DNA of 64,000 nucleotides from Selaginella moellendorffii (Eukaryota; Streptophyta; Lycopodiopsida; Selaginellales; Selaginellaceae): NCBI RefSeq assembly GCF_000143415.4, contig NW_003314285.1:967451-1031450 (forward strand). The letters run 5' to 3'. Positions 46,817 to 56,800 of the stretch are shown in pieces. The notes below the pieces were generated by a model. That model worked only from the letters and a program-made list of their open reading frames with translations. It was not told where the DNA came from and did not search any database. Every line of letters starts with the position of its first letter. Position 1 is the first letter of the stretch. The position numbers were made by a program, and so were the translations under genes.

Positions 46817-48136
46817 TCCGACGAGGCTGGTCGCCCGGTGAATGCACAGCCTCATCCAAATGAAGCAGAATCTCAAGGAAGTTCTTGCGGCCAATGTGGC
46901 CTTCCACCCCATCTTCTGCTCCAAACAGACAATGCTGGCAGTGAGAACAAAAACATGTACGTCTTCGCGTACTTGGCGATGCTTGTTGCCAAAGGCATAT
47001 TTGAAACGGTTACACTTGGCTTTCTCATGGTTGGGCACACTCATGAAGACGTCGATGCCATGTTCAGTCACCTGGCAGAGTCCCTCCGGCGATCCAATGT
47101 CCTCACCCTCCTACAACTCTACGATGAATTCCAAAATTGCATCAAAGGCACTGTTAAAGCTGCACTTGTGACAGAGGTTCCAGACTTTAAGGGGTTTGTA
47201 AGAGGCTACATCAGGAACGGATCCGAAACGCTGATTGGCCACTCCAAGCCTCTTCAGTTTCATTTCAGCATGTGTGACGGTGCTCCAGTGATGAGGTACA
47301 AGATGAGAGAATGGGACATAGTGTGGCTGCCAGTGGACGGCATTGAACTCTTCAAGAGAGATCCCATAACTAGGGAACCTATGATTCCTCAGGGTTCCCC
47401 ACGACCGATGCACCCAGATGGACTCAAAGACTAGGAAAGTATAGTGGCCGGGATTAGACAGCATATTGCCTTCTGGAAGAGGGGGTTGGTGTTTGGTGGA
47501 GAATCCTATTTTCAGAGGTGCAAGCCTTTGCTCGAATACTGGGAGAAGATTATATCTGCTATCCAAAATGGGCCGGTTGTATATGAAGAATTGGAAGAGT
47601 CCTTTTGGCCAGAACCCAGAGCACCAGATAGTAGCGGAACAATGTCCTCTGGAAATGCAGTGACAGATAACGATGTTGAGGATCACTATTGTGGGCCGAG
47701 GAACAAGAAGCCAGATTCAGCATTCAATCCAGTACAGGTCTGCAAAGGAATGGTCGTGTTTGTCAGACCCAGTAATAAAAAACAAATGATATGGGTGGGG
47801 CGTTGCATCATTGATGCAGAGGAGGACGCAGAAACTAACTCCTTCAATGTAACTGTGGAGTGGTTCAAGCCAAGTTCCGGATATACGAAGGATTGCCTAA
47901 AAAAGATATGGGTGCTGAATCCAAGGGATCCCAGCATGAGCATATCGGTGGATAATGTTGTGCATGGTTGGATGCGGAAGCAGAGTGCCACCATCACCTT
48001 GCCAGACCATGCAAGAGATGCAGCAAGAGCATTCATAACCCGGGTTCAAGGTGAGATTCATTAATATTCCTTTACTAAGTTTCTAATGTATTTTATTTCA
48101 AGGTGAACAATCCAAATCTGAATCAGAGGAGGCGTG

Positions 48137-48158
48137 ATGGCATGTGGCCTTACGCCAT
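48137..48158. repeat. Palindrome at the end of the transposase gene
   Basis: It begins on the last base of the inferred TGA stop at 48135-48137. Half-sites ATGGCATGTGG and CCTTACGCCAT. Confidence 0.75.
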
Positions 48159-48770
48159 TCCTAGGTGAGATGATACAAATAACAAGTATAAATTCTTAGT
48201 TGTTCTAGCAAATCTTACTTAAAGTTCAAGGTGAACAAGTCGAATATGAATTCATCGGATTGTTATAACAAATTGCGAGGTGATGGCATGAGGCGATACG
48301 CCATTTGAGAGTGGTAGCCATTCCTATATGAGGTGAGTGAAATATTTATTAGAAATACCTCATTCAATTGTGCACTTCTAAGTCTTGGTCCACTCAGTAC
48401 TGTTTGCATGTTTCTATTTTAATTCTTTCTCTAAAATGTTATTTAGCATGTGGCTTCATGCCATTGCTCTCCACAATCATGCATTGAATTTTTCTATCCT
48501 TGCATAATACTTCTCCATATATATAGCATATGCGCACATGTGATATGGTTCATTATATAGTGTGTGAGGTAAAACAAAGATGATGTGACATATGCATTTA
48601 CCAATCACACGTGCATAAATCTAATAATATGGCGTGTGGCCCATATTAATGGCACATAAACCCATATTGTGGGCTTACGTGCTTTATGTACCATCATTCC
48701 CTTGCAGCGTGTGTGTTGGTTTCCTTTTATAACACAACAAACTCCATATTTTAGGGTGAAGAGCGTTCTC
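48159..48770. other. Spacer after the transposase gene
   Basis: AT-rich. It contains a second copy of the TTCAAGGTGAACAA exon-like segment (48228) and palindromes at 48283, 48443 and 48629. No gene is supported. Confidence 0.45.
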
Positions 48771-49028
48771 ATGGCAAGCACAAAATCTGTAAGTGAGGCA
48801 GAAAAGGAGACGGAGAAGGAGATAGGTGAAGATGTAGAATATATAAGTCTTCCAAACTCCCCGTACTATACTCCAGGTGATCATTTTTCTGAACAAACGG
48901 CAACATTAACAACTATCAAGAACGCCCCAGTAACATTAGAGACAACAATCCAAAGCAAAACAACTGACCCGGAGAAGGATGATAGTACCGCTGAGAGTAC
49001 CAAAAAGGAGGTGTCCACTAGCGCTTAG
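48771..49028 (+). CDS. Small acidic protein, P form
   Basis: 85 residues from ATG 48771, Glu/Thr/Lys-rich, ending at TAG 49026-49028, eight bases before a palindrome. The core SLPNSPYYTPG and PVTLETTIQSK is conserved in the decayed X form at 10985-11110, so it is a real protein and part of the shared gene set of X and P. It could be a separate gene or a 3' exon of the transposase gene (an acceptor-like TTTTAG precedes 48755). No known domain; likely unstructured. Confidence 0.5.
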   Translation: MASTKSVSEAEKETEKEIGEDVEYISLPNSPYYTPGDHFSEQTATLTTIKNAPVTLETTIQSKTTDPEKDDSTAESTKKEVSTSA

Positions 49029-49057
49029 GCTTATAATGGCGTGTGCCCTCATGCCAT

Positions 49058-49689
49058 TTACTTGATCACCAAATACCTTTTTCCCTTTGCACTAGTATAT
49101 CTTAATACCAGTCTGAGAAATAGAATGGCATGTGCCCTCGGGCCTTTTACTAAATCACCTTTGAAAGAAATGCAAGCCTCTATGTCATAAAAAAAAGGTA
49201 CTAGAGAAATTCCTTAATAATATGAATGTTATTTAGTTTCATGAAAATACACTAAGGGTCAAATGAGTTAAATGACTTCTCCAGACTAGCAATGCCTCTT
49301 GCTACACCTTCACAATTAGATTCGTTAGAAAAAGATAACATTGAATAATATCTAAATGTTCTCACCATTAAGTTATATGTCTGGCTAATAGGAATGACGT
49401 TCATCTTGGAAAGCTCACCACACGCTCAATGAACAAACAAATAGTGTGTGCGCGCATGCCATCGCTCTTCTTTAGCTTCAGATTCGGCTTGTTCACCTTG
49501 ACAATGAGATTTATTATACAACCAGATGGACTCAATCTGGACACAAAGTCACCGCGCTAGTCACCATGCCCCAGATATGTCTAGCCCCTGTACAAAAAAC
49601 ATATAATTTCACGTCATTTTCAAATACTTGAAAATTTGTACCTAGTCCCATTTTACTGAATAAATCCCACTTTAACGAAATAGAGCTTA
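49058..49689. other. Right margin of region P
   Basis: AT-rich with palindromes at 49125 and 49441. The segment 49478-49501 is an inverted copy of the TTCAAGGTGAACAAGTCGAAT segment at 48228. The border with element C is near 49690. No terminal inverted repeat was paired with the left margin. Confidence 0.4.
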
Positions 49690-52453
49690 CACGGCCATTG
49701 TAGTAGAGAATCCCATCCACCAATGAGAAAGGGGCTTCCATCTGGGCTCGCAAAGAGGCTACCTCAGCATCCTGAGCCTGAGCATGCTCAACCAATTGCC
49801 CAAACTCGCTGACTATCTTACTCAAATGATGACAAAATCGTGTTCGTAACGTCGTCACATGATGAACATAAGATAAAGCATCCGCCACCACATTTGATTT
49901 TCCCGGACGATGCTCAATAGGAAACTCCCCAAACTCCATGAGTTTGACCATCTAACGAGCTTGCCTAGTGTTCAACTCCTTCTGTGTGAAGAGATACACA
50001 AGTGGCTTGTGATTTGTCAACACCACGAACATTGCACCATAAAGATAGTGCTGCCACGTCCGCAAAGCATGAACAATAGAGAGTAACTCTTGCTCATATG
50101 TGGAATAGCGTTGCTCCGCAGAATTCAAAGTTCAACTCTCATATGCAATAGGCTGTCCCTCTTGTATGAGAACTCCTCCCAGTGCATAACCACTCGCATC
50201 GCATGTCACATCGTAAGGTTTCAATGGATCAGCAATGCGAAGCACTAGAGCCTCACTCAACAATCGTTTCAGCGCCACAAAACTCTCCTCTTGTGGCGTC
50301 TTCCACTCGAATGGCACATTCTTGCATAACAACCGCGTCAAAGGAATAGCCACCTCTGCAAACTTATGCTGGAAACGTCGGTAGTAACTAGCCATACCAA
50401 GAAAATTGCGCAACTCGGCCACTATAGTCGGTGTAGGCTAGTTTTCCACCACAGCCACTTTCCTTGGATCCGTCTTGACACCCTTAGATGTCACAATATG
50501 GCCTAGATATTCCACCTCCGACTTTGCAAATTCACATTTGCTCTTCTTCGCATAAAGTTTGCTGTCTCGAAGTAACAAAAGAACCTTGCGCAAATGCACC
50601 CTATGCTCCTCCATATTCTTGCTAAAAACAAGAATATCGTCCAAGAAAATCTCCACAAACTCATGAAGATAACGCCCAAATACCTCCGTCATCAACCGAG
50701 TAAATGTGGCCGGTGCATTCGTCAAACCAAACAGCATAACTGTAAACTCAAAATGTCCGAAGCTTGTGTTGAATGCCATCTTAGAAATAGATGCATCATC
50801 CATTGCAATCTGATGATATCCACTCCTCAGATCAATTTTGGTAAACACTCGTGCTTCACCAAGCTTGTCCAGGATATCATCCACACGTGGCATTGGCATC
50901 TTATCCTTCACTATCTTCTTGTTTAAAGTGCGGTAGTCAATACACATTCGCATTGAACCGTCCTTCTTCACAAGCAAGACCGGAGCACCAAACGAAGACT
51001 TACTTGGCTGAATAAATCCAAACTCAAGTAACTCCTTGACTTGTCATTGAACTTCTTGCTCCTCCGCATAACTTAACCGAAATGGACGCTGGTAAATTGG
51101 CCGCGTCCCCGGCTCCAATGTAATCCCATGCTCCACACCTCGTAATGGAGGCAATCCATGAGGAAGTTCAGATGGAAAAACATCAGAAAACTCATCAAGT
51201 ACATCCTGTACTGCTGCTTCTCCCCCACACGTGCCTTGGTCCCCCAAGTCACAAACAAACAGCAAGTAACTTGAAAGTGCTTTTCCATTACAACAAGCCC
51301 GCTTCAAAGATGTAACAGAGAGCATAACAACTGGTGGTTGAACGCCCTCACCAAACCACACATCTTTAATGCCACCATACTCCAGCGAGATACACTTAAT
51401 GCTCCACTTTATCTCTGGATCCACCTTCACCAACCATGGCATCCCAAGAATGAGATCCATACGATGGATATCCGTGAGATAAAAAGTCTCCACAAGTGTG
51501 GTTTTGCCAACCAACACTTCCAGTCCCTCGACACAAGCATCGAAATGCTGAGCAGAGGTAGCTGCACCTTCCACTGTGTATGGAAGAACTCCACGTGTGT
51601 TCAGGCGATGCTCCGCAACAAACTTTGCCGAAACAAAGTTGTCATCGCTCCCACTATCTAGTAAAATCCACATTGGATCGCCACAGAACACGCCCTCCAG
51701 CATTAAAGCTGATTCACACGTATCCTCGAGCTCCATCTTGTTCCACACACAGTTGAGTTGACGAGCAACAATCGAAAGTCTCTTCCTCCGACCGGAATGG
51801 TCATTCTCGTCATCCTCACGCTGTAAAGTTTGTAACTTTTTAGTATCTGACTTACCGTGAGAAGATGATTGGCCATTCTTCTTGTCCTGCAGCTTGTTCT
51901 TCAACTGCGGACAATCAGCCTTGTAGTGTCCAAGTTCGCCGCAATGATGACAACCTTGTCTATAATTCTTCACAAAGAACTTCTGCTTCTTGGACCCCTT
52001 TGCATCTGAAGTAGTCACCACCGACCTCAACTTGTGATGCTTGTTCCCATCCTTGTGTCCACGGCGATCATCACGACGATTCTCGACAGAAGGACTTCGC
52101 GAACGCTTACGAGACTTGTGCTTGTCATTGTCAAGTCGACGAGCCGCATCAAAGAGCTCCTCCAAACTCTTTGTAGGCTAAGAATGACGCAAGTGCTGCC
52201 ATATGCTCTCACTATGTAGGCCATCAATGAAGTAGGATTTGTTCTGATCTGGATCCTTCGTTGGAACACGACTAATCAAGCGAGTAAGCTTCTCAATATA
52301 ATCCCCGAGCGTCATTTTCCCTTGCTGGAAATGGCGAAGTTTTATACGAGCATTCTCCACGTTGTAATGAGGGGCAAAACATAAACGGAAAGCAACCTCA
52401 AACTCATCCATGGTAGACACTGGTGGTTTCTTATCTGCAACACGGGACTCCTC
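49690..52453 (-). pseudogene. Element C gag 3' part, protease, RT and RNase H
   Basis: Gag core (FRLCFAPHY, ARIKLRHFQQGKMTLGDYIE), CCHC knuckle CHHCGELGHYKADC (near 51930), protease LLDSGSDDNFVS (near 51660), RT blocks with [21 protein letters not shown] and IFLDDILVFS (Phe in place of the usual Tyr before Leu-Asp-Asp), RNase H with CDASGYALGG and, late, SNVVADALS. The only breaks are in-frame stops: after 52178 (TAG), 51044 (TGA), 50438 (TAG), 50132 (TGA) and 49952 (TAG, Trp expected). No frameshift is needed. The RNase H Asp in VLTNHKPL is Asn. Confidence 0.85.
52449..52453. repeat. Target-site duplication TCCTC, left of B
   Basis: Repeated at 58002-58006 just after the B 3' LTR. Confidence 0.9.
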
Positions 52454-52679
52454 TGTCAGGAATCCCCCAATTCTTGCCACATTCCTGACTCTCGCCGGAT
52501 TCCTGACCTGCAGACCACATTCCTGACTCTCGAGACACTTCCCTATTCCTGACTCTCGAGACACTTCCCGATTCCTGAGTCTCAAGCCACATTCCTGATG
52601 ATGATGTGGCGCCTCCTCAACCTCAGCTGTATTTAGGCCGTCCTCGATCCAAGAGTGGTGGAGCTTCATCAACCTATAG

Positions 52680-52687
52680 TATATATA
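52680..52687 (+). promoter_or_regulatory. B promoter TATA box
   Basis: TATATATA, 31 bp upstream of ACAATCTG at 52711, where the self-primer predicts the RNA to begin. Confidence 0.65.
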
Positions 52688-52710
52688 GGTTAGCCTTGTT
52701 CCATTTCTTC

Positions 52711-52724
52711 ACAATCTGAATCAA
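52711..52724 (+). promoter_or_regulatory. B self-primer (predicted RNA 5' end)
   Basis: ACAATCTGAATCAA is the exact reverse complement of 52817-52830, just inside the LTR. In Tf1 and Sushi-type elements the first bases of the RNA fold back on such a site and prime minus-strand DNA. The same word is in the 3' LTR (57898-57911). Confidence 0.75.
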
Positions 52725-52816
52725 CACCAGTCTAAGGCTTCTTCTTTGTTTTCACTAGCTTTTTCTCTTTGTCTTTAGCATTTTCCAGTCTTGATCTTGT
52801 TGGGGGTCTTGACAGT

Positions 52817-52830
52817 TTGATTCAGATTGT
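52817..52830 (+). promoter_or_regulatory. B primer binding site complementary to its own RNA start
   Basis: TTGATTCAGATTGT begins 2 bp after the LTR end. It does not match the 3' end of initiator-Met tRNA, the primer used by A1 and the TRIM, but pairs over 14 bases with 52711-52724. Confidence 0.75.
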
Positions 52831-52911
52831 TTTTTTTGCTTTTCTTTTAGCTCGTTTTGATTATTTGATTGCCTTTGTCTTTTTCCCCCTTTCTTTTCTT
52901 TCTTCTTGCCA

Positions 52912-53853
52912 ATGGAGTCTCCAAGCCATCCTGATTTCTTTGCCGAAGTCCTTGCAAAAATCCAGTCTGAGAATACCGAGCTGAAGGCGACCCTTCTTCG
53001 CATGCAGCAGGAGCTTGCTTCACTTTCGGCTCAAGGATCCAGCAAAGTTCCTGAACCGAAGGTGAGTTTCCCGGCGAAATTTTCAAGCAAGCGTTCGGAG
53101 CTTCGTGGATTTTTGAACCAAATGGAGCTGATCTTTGCACTTCAACATCGGCGGTACCCCACTCCCGAGTCTCAAATCGGCGCGATTGGAACGTTGCTCG
53201 AGGGTGCAGCTTTGTCATGGTTTTCTCCTCTTCTGGAGAAGAGCATGAAAGGGGTTGTGGTTCCGGAGCTGATGGATCTTCAATTATTTAAAGAGAAGCT
53301 CAAAGCATGTTTTGGCGAGACGGATCGGGTTCGGGCTGCTACCACAAAGATGAGACGTCTCTCTCAGGGGTCTCGTCCTGCCTCGATCTACGCTGCAGAG
53401 TTCCAACTCCTTGCCTTGGACACTTAGTGGGATAAGCGGGCCCTGATTGACCAATTTCGTTTCGGCCTCAACAATGGTGTCAAGGATTTGTTGCTCACCA
53501 TGGAGGATCCCAAGGACCTGTCGGACGCCATCAACAAAGCTGTTCGATGTGACAATCGTCTTTTTGAACGTCGTCAGAAAAGTCGCCGCGCCGCTGTTTT
53601 TCCGTCCCAGACTCAAGAATCCCAGCTTGAGTCTTCGGGGCATAGTCCTGAACCTACTGCTCCGGTCCCGATGGATATTTCTGGTACTCCCCGACTCATT
53701 AGAGGGAAGTTGAGTCCTGCTGAGAAGCAACGTCGAATATCTCATAATCTTTGCCTCTACTGTGCTGATCCTAATCACAAAGCAGCTGTGTGTCCCAGGA
53801 AGCCTCCCCGATTGCTTGAGTTCACTCTGCCTCAAAGTCCACCTCTGTTGTAG
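52912..53853 (+). pseudogene. B gag
   Basis: ATG 52912 was chosen over the upstream alternative start. A coiled N-terminus (KIQSENTELKATLLRMQQEL) is followed by a gag core with FLNQMELIFALQ and GTLLEGAALSWF. An in-frame TAG at 53425-53427 interrupts it; the frame then continues to a CCHC knuckle CLYCADPNHKAAVC (near 53750-53793) and stops at 53851. Pol lies in the -1 frame and overlaps the gag end, which is compatible with frameshifted expression or with a lost single frame. Confidence 0.85.
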
Positions 53854-53894
53854 TCGGGAAACGACCCTGTCCAAACAGAGTAGGAGCTGTCCGT

Positions 53895-56800
53895 TTGGAC
53901 TCCCCAAATAAAAATCACTTTTCTTCCTTATCAAGCTCCTCACCACCTTTCATCAAAGCCACCACCAATTCCCGCAACTTCCGCGTCCCATGTCTCCTTT
54001 CTTTCACCGGACAATCAGGACTCAAGGCTTTGGCGCTACTGGACTCGGGTGCAACTTCCTGCTTCATGGACACGGACTTTGCTGCCCGACATCACGTTCC
54101 TCTTTCTCCTACCATACGGGATCTGAGGGTTGAAGGCATCGGCGGGCATTTTGTGTCTCCATCTTCTGGACTTAGGGAAACGTTGCCCGTTCGAATACAC
54201 ATCGGGTCCACCGTCACCGATATCGCCTTCAACATCATCAACAGCAAGTCCTCCTCTGTGGTGCTCGGTCTTCCTTGGTTCCAACTACATCAGCCTCAGA
54301 TTTGTTGGAAGGACTTACAGCTCAGCTCTCCCACATCACCATCTCCCACGGCTTCCCCTGGTGTTCATCGAGTCCGAATCAAGAAAAGTTCCCTAAACTC
54401 AAGTCGGGGTTCTGTTCTTGACTCTACGAAGTTTTCATCCTCTTCTTTTTCCTCTCTTCCATCTTACACTAGACAGTATCCTCGTCTCATCATTCCATTT
54501 AGTCGTACCCCTCCTCCTATCTCCACAATCACTATGAAAGAACTCCTTCATGAAGAACCTCTTTTTCTTTTTGCTTTGCATGTTTCTCCTGTCAGTCTTC
54601 CTGAGAAGTATCATGATTTTGGGGATGTGTTTGACAAGAAAAAAGCTAGTGTACTGCCTGTTCATCGGCCTTATGATTGTCCCATTGATTTACAGGAAGG
54701 AGCGTCACCTCCGTGGGGGCCTATCTACGGGTTATCCCCATCCGAGCTTAAGGCCCTCAAAGAGTACGTGGATGAGAACCTTGCCTCGGGCTACATTCAG
54801 CATTCGCAGTCCCCGGCTGGAGCGCCTGTCTTCTTTGTCAAGAAGAAGGATGGGAGCTTGCGGCTAGTCATCGACTACCGAGGTTTGAACAAGGTGACTG
54901 TTCGGAACCGTTATCCGCTGCCCCTGATCTCGGACCTGTTGGAACGCCTCGGCGGTGCCCGCTTCTTCACCAAGATCGACCTCCGTGGAGCATACAACCT
55001 GATCCGGATCCGGCCTGGTGATGAATGAAAGACTGCGTTCCGAACCCGCTATGGCCACTTCGAGTACACTGTCATGCCATTTGGCTTGACAAATGCTCCA
55101 GCAGTTTTCCAACACATGGCGAATGACGTTTTTCGGGAGTTTCTTGATCAGATGGTGATCGTCTACCTCGATGACATCCTCATCTACTCAAAAACTCAGG
55201 AGGAGCATGACGAACATGTTTGCAAGGTGCTAGCGAAGCTGCGAGAACACGGCCTATACGCGAAGCTTGAGAAATGTTCCTTTGATCAGCAGTCTGTGGA
55301 GTTCCTTGGGTACATTGTCACTCCTAAGGGTATCACGATGGATCCTGCTAAAGTCAAGACTATTCTTGAATGGGAGCCTCCACAATCAATGTCGGACGTT
55401 CAGGTTTTCCTTGGTTTCGCCAACTTCTACCGCAAATTCATTGATCACTACTCTGGCATTGTCCTTCCTCTCACACATCTCACTCGCAAGGATGTTCCCT
55501 TCTCTTGGTCTGCTGCTGCCCAACAGGCCTTCGACACACTCAAGGCGCCCTTCAGTTCTGCTCCTATCTTGATCCATGTTGATTCCTCATAACCTTTCTT
55601 CATCGAGGCTGACGCCTCCGACTTTGCCATTGGTGCTGTGCTGTCTCAACTCGGAGCGGATCACAAACTTCATCCGGTCGCTTTCCATTCTCGGAAATTC
55701 CAGCCTGCAGAGATCAATTACGAAATCCACGACAAGGAGCTCCTTGCCATCGTGGATTCCTTTGGAGAGTGGCGCCATTTCTTGGAGGGGGCGAGCCATC
55801 AAACAACAGTCTAGACGGATCACAAAAATCTCGAGTACTTTGCCACTTCCCGAGTTTTAAGCCATCGTCAAGCAAGGTGGGCACAATTCCTAAGTCGGTT
55901 TGACTTTGTTATCAAGTACAGACCTGGAAAGTTTCAAGGCCTTCCTGATGCTCTTTCAAGGCGCTCCTATCTCAGTCTCAGGCCTGGTAATCCTGCCTTC
56001 GATCAACAGGATCAAGTTATCCTCGGTCCTGATCGGCTTCAAGTTATGGCAATTTCCCTGGCCCCTCAGGACTCCTCCTTGATGGATGCAATCAGAAATG
56101 ATCTTCAATCCGATGATCTCGCTAGCGACATTTTCCCCCATCTTCAGGCTGGACACCCAGTGACTCCCGACTGCCGGCGATTTGACGAGTTCGAGTTCTT
56201 AGATGGCTTATTGTACCGTGGGGAGCAGCTTTACGTTCCTGAAGGTGATGCTCGAAGGTTGGTCCTAATGGCGTGCCACGATAGCCCGACTACTGGTCAC
56301 TTCGGCATTGCAAAAACCTATGAGCTAGTTGCACGGGACTTTTGGTGGCCTCACATGGACGACTACATCAAAGCTTTTGTTACCTCCTGTGACACTTGTG
56401 CCCGGAATAAGGTACCTCACCACCTTCCTTCAGGTTTGCTTCGTTCCCTTCCGGTCCCTTCAGGTCCTTGGGAATCCATCTCCATGGATTTCTTGAGTGA
56501 TCTTCCGAGTTCTGGAGGCTTCAACAGCATTTTAGTCGTGGTGGATCGCTTCACAAAGATGGCACACTTCTTGCCATGTACCAAGGAGTTTTCGGGCGAG
56601 GACATGGCAAAACTGGTATTCAGGGAAATTTTCCGACTTCATGGGATTCCTACAGATGTGGTTTCGGATCGGGGGCCTCAGTTCATCTCTCATTTCTGCC
56701 AACGGTTTTTGCAGCTGCTTGGAGTGAAGGCCAACCTCTCTTCGGCATATCATCCTCAAACTGATGGGCAGTCCGAGCGAACGATTCAGATGTTGGAACA

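Larger units (their letters stand above)
46729..46849 (+). other. Possible intron inside the transposase frame, carrying two palindromes
   Basis: The 121-nt stretch begins GTTTGC and ends AATGCACAG, and contains palindromes 46738-46759 and 46795-46816. The frame is open through it, but its translation looks foreign to the domain. Removing it joins protein-like sequence in another frame, which would then need a 1-nt shift near 46910 to reach the LLQTDN motif. Either it is an intron in a damaged gene or an in-frame insertion. Confidence 0.4.
44996..48137 (+). pseudogene. DDE/RNase-H-like transposase with HTHEDxD motif
   Basis: ATG 44996 directly follows a splice acceptor. One frame runs to 48050 with three in-frame TAGs (45302, 45935, 47432), then a 52-nt intron (48051-48102) and a last short exon ending at TGA 48135-48137. 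Possible catalytic triad: CIIHDKMDQKK (near 46420), LLQTDNAGSENKN (near 46915) and VGHTHEDVDAMF (near 47030). This pattern is that of a widespread family of eukaryotic proteins that I recall as DUF7869, thought to have an RNase-H-like fold; the name should be checked. A small beta-rich N-terminal domain (44996-45540), a helix-turn-helix-like segment (45740-45930) and a Cys-containing SKCDEC segment (near 46240) precede it. The TAGs probably replace CAG. The gene lies head-to-head with the ParB-like gene. Confidence 0.6.
36450..49462. repeat. Family of 22-bp palindromes (half-site ATGGCRTGWGG)
   Basis: Copies start at 36450, 37527, 37602, 38993, 39134, 40617, 41895, 41955, 42032, 42807, 42942, 43101, 43180, 44037, 44109, 44724, 44822, 44892, 46738, 46795, 48137, 48283, 48443, 48629, 49036, 49125 and 49441. 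Each is about 22 bp: an 11-bp half-site and its inverted complement, symmetrical in most copies to within one or two mismatches. Variation is mainly A/G at the sixth base and A/T at the ninth. I see no copy left of 36.1 kb or right of 49.5 kb. They occur between genes, in apparent introns and, at 37527 and 37602, in apparent coding sequence. Confidence 0.85.
52454..52814 (+). repeat. B 5' LTR
   Basis: It starts TGTCAGGAATC and ends GGGTCTTGACA. The first 150 bp contain four to five imperfect units of an ATTCCTGACTCTCGAGACAC type. TATATATA lies at 52680-52687, 31 bp before the inferred RNA start. Confidence 0.92.

Noticed and set aside
14735-48050. Reassigned TAG codon (TAG read as Gln) or U-to-C RNA editing of stops
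   Set aside because: Some stops stand where Trp (TGG) is expected, which neither explains, frameshifts coexist, and nuclear reassignment is unknown in land plants; methylcytosine deamination is simpler.
36450-49462. CRISPR array
   Set aside because: The repeats are palindromic but unevenly spaced, lie in introns and exons, and have no uniform spacers; the genome is a plant nucleus and no cas gene is present.
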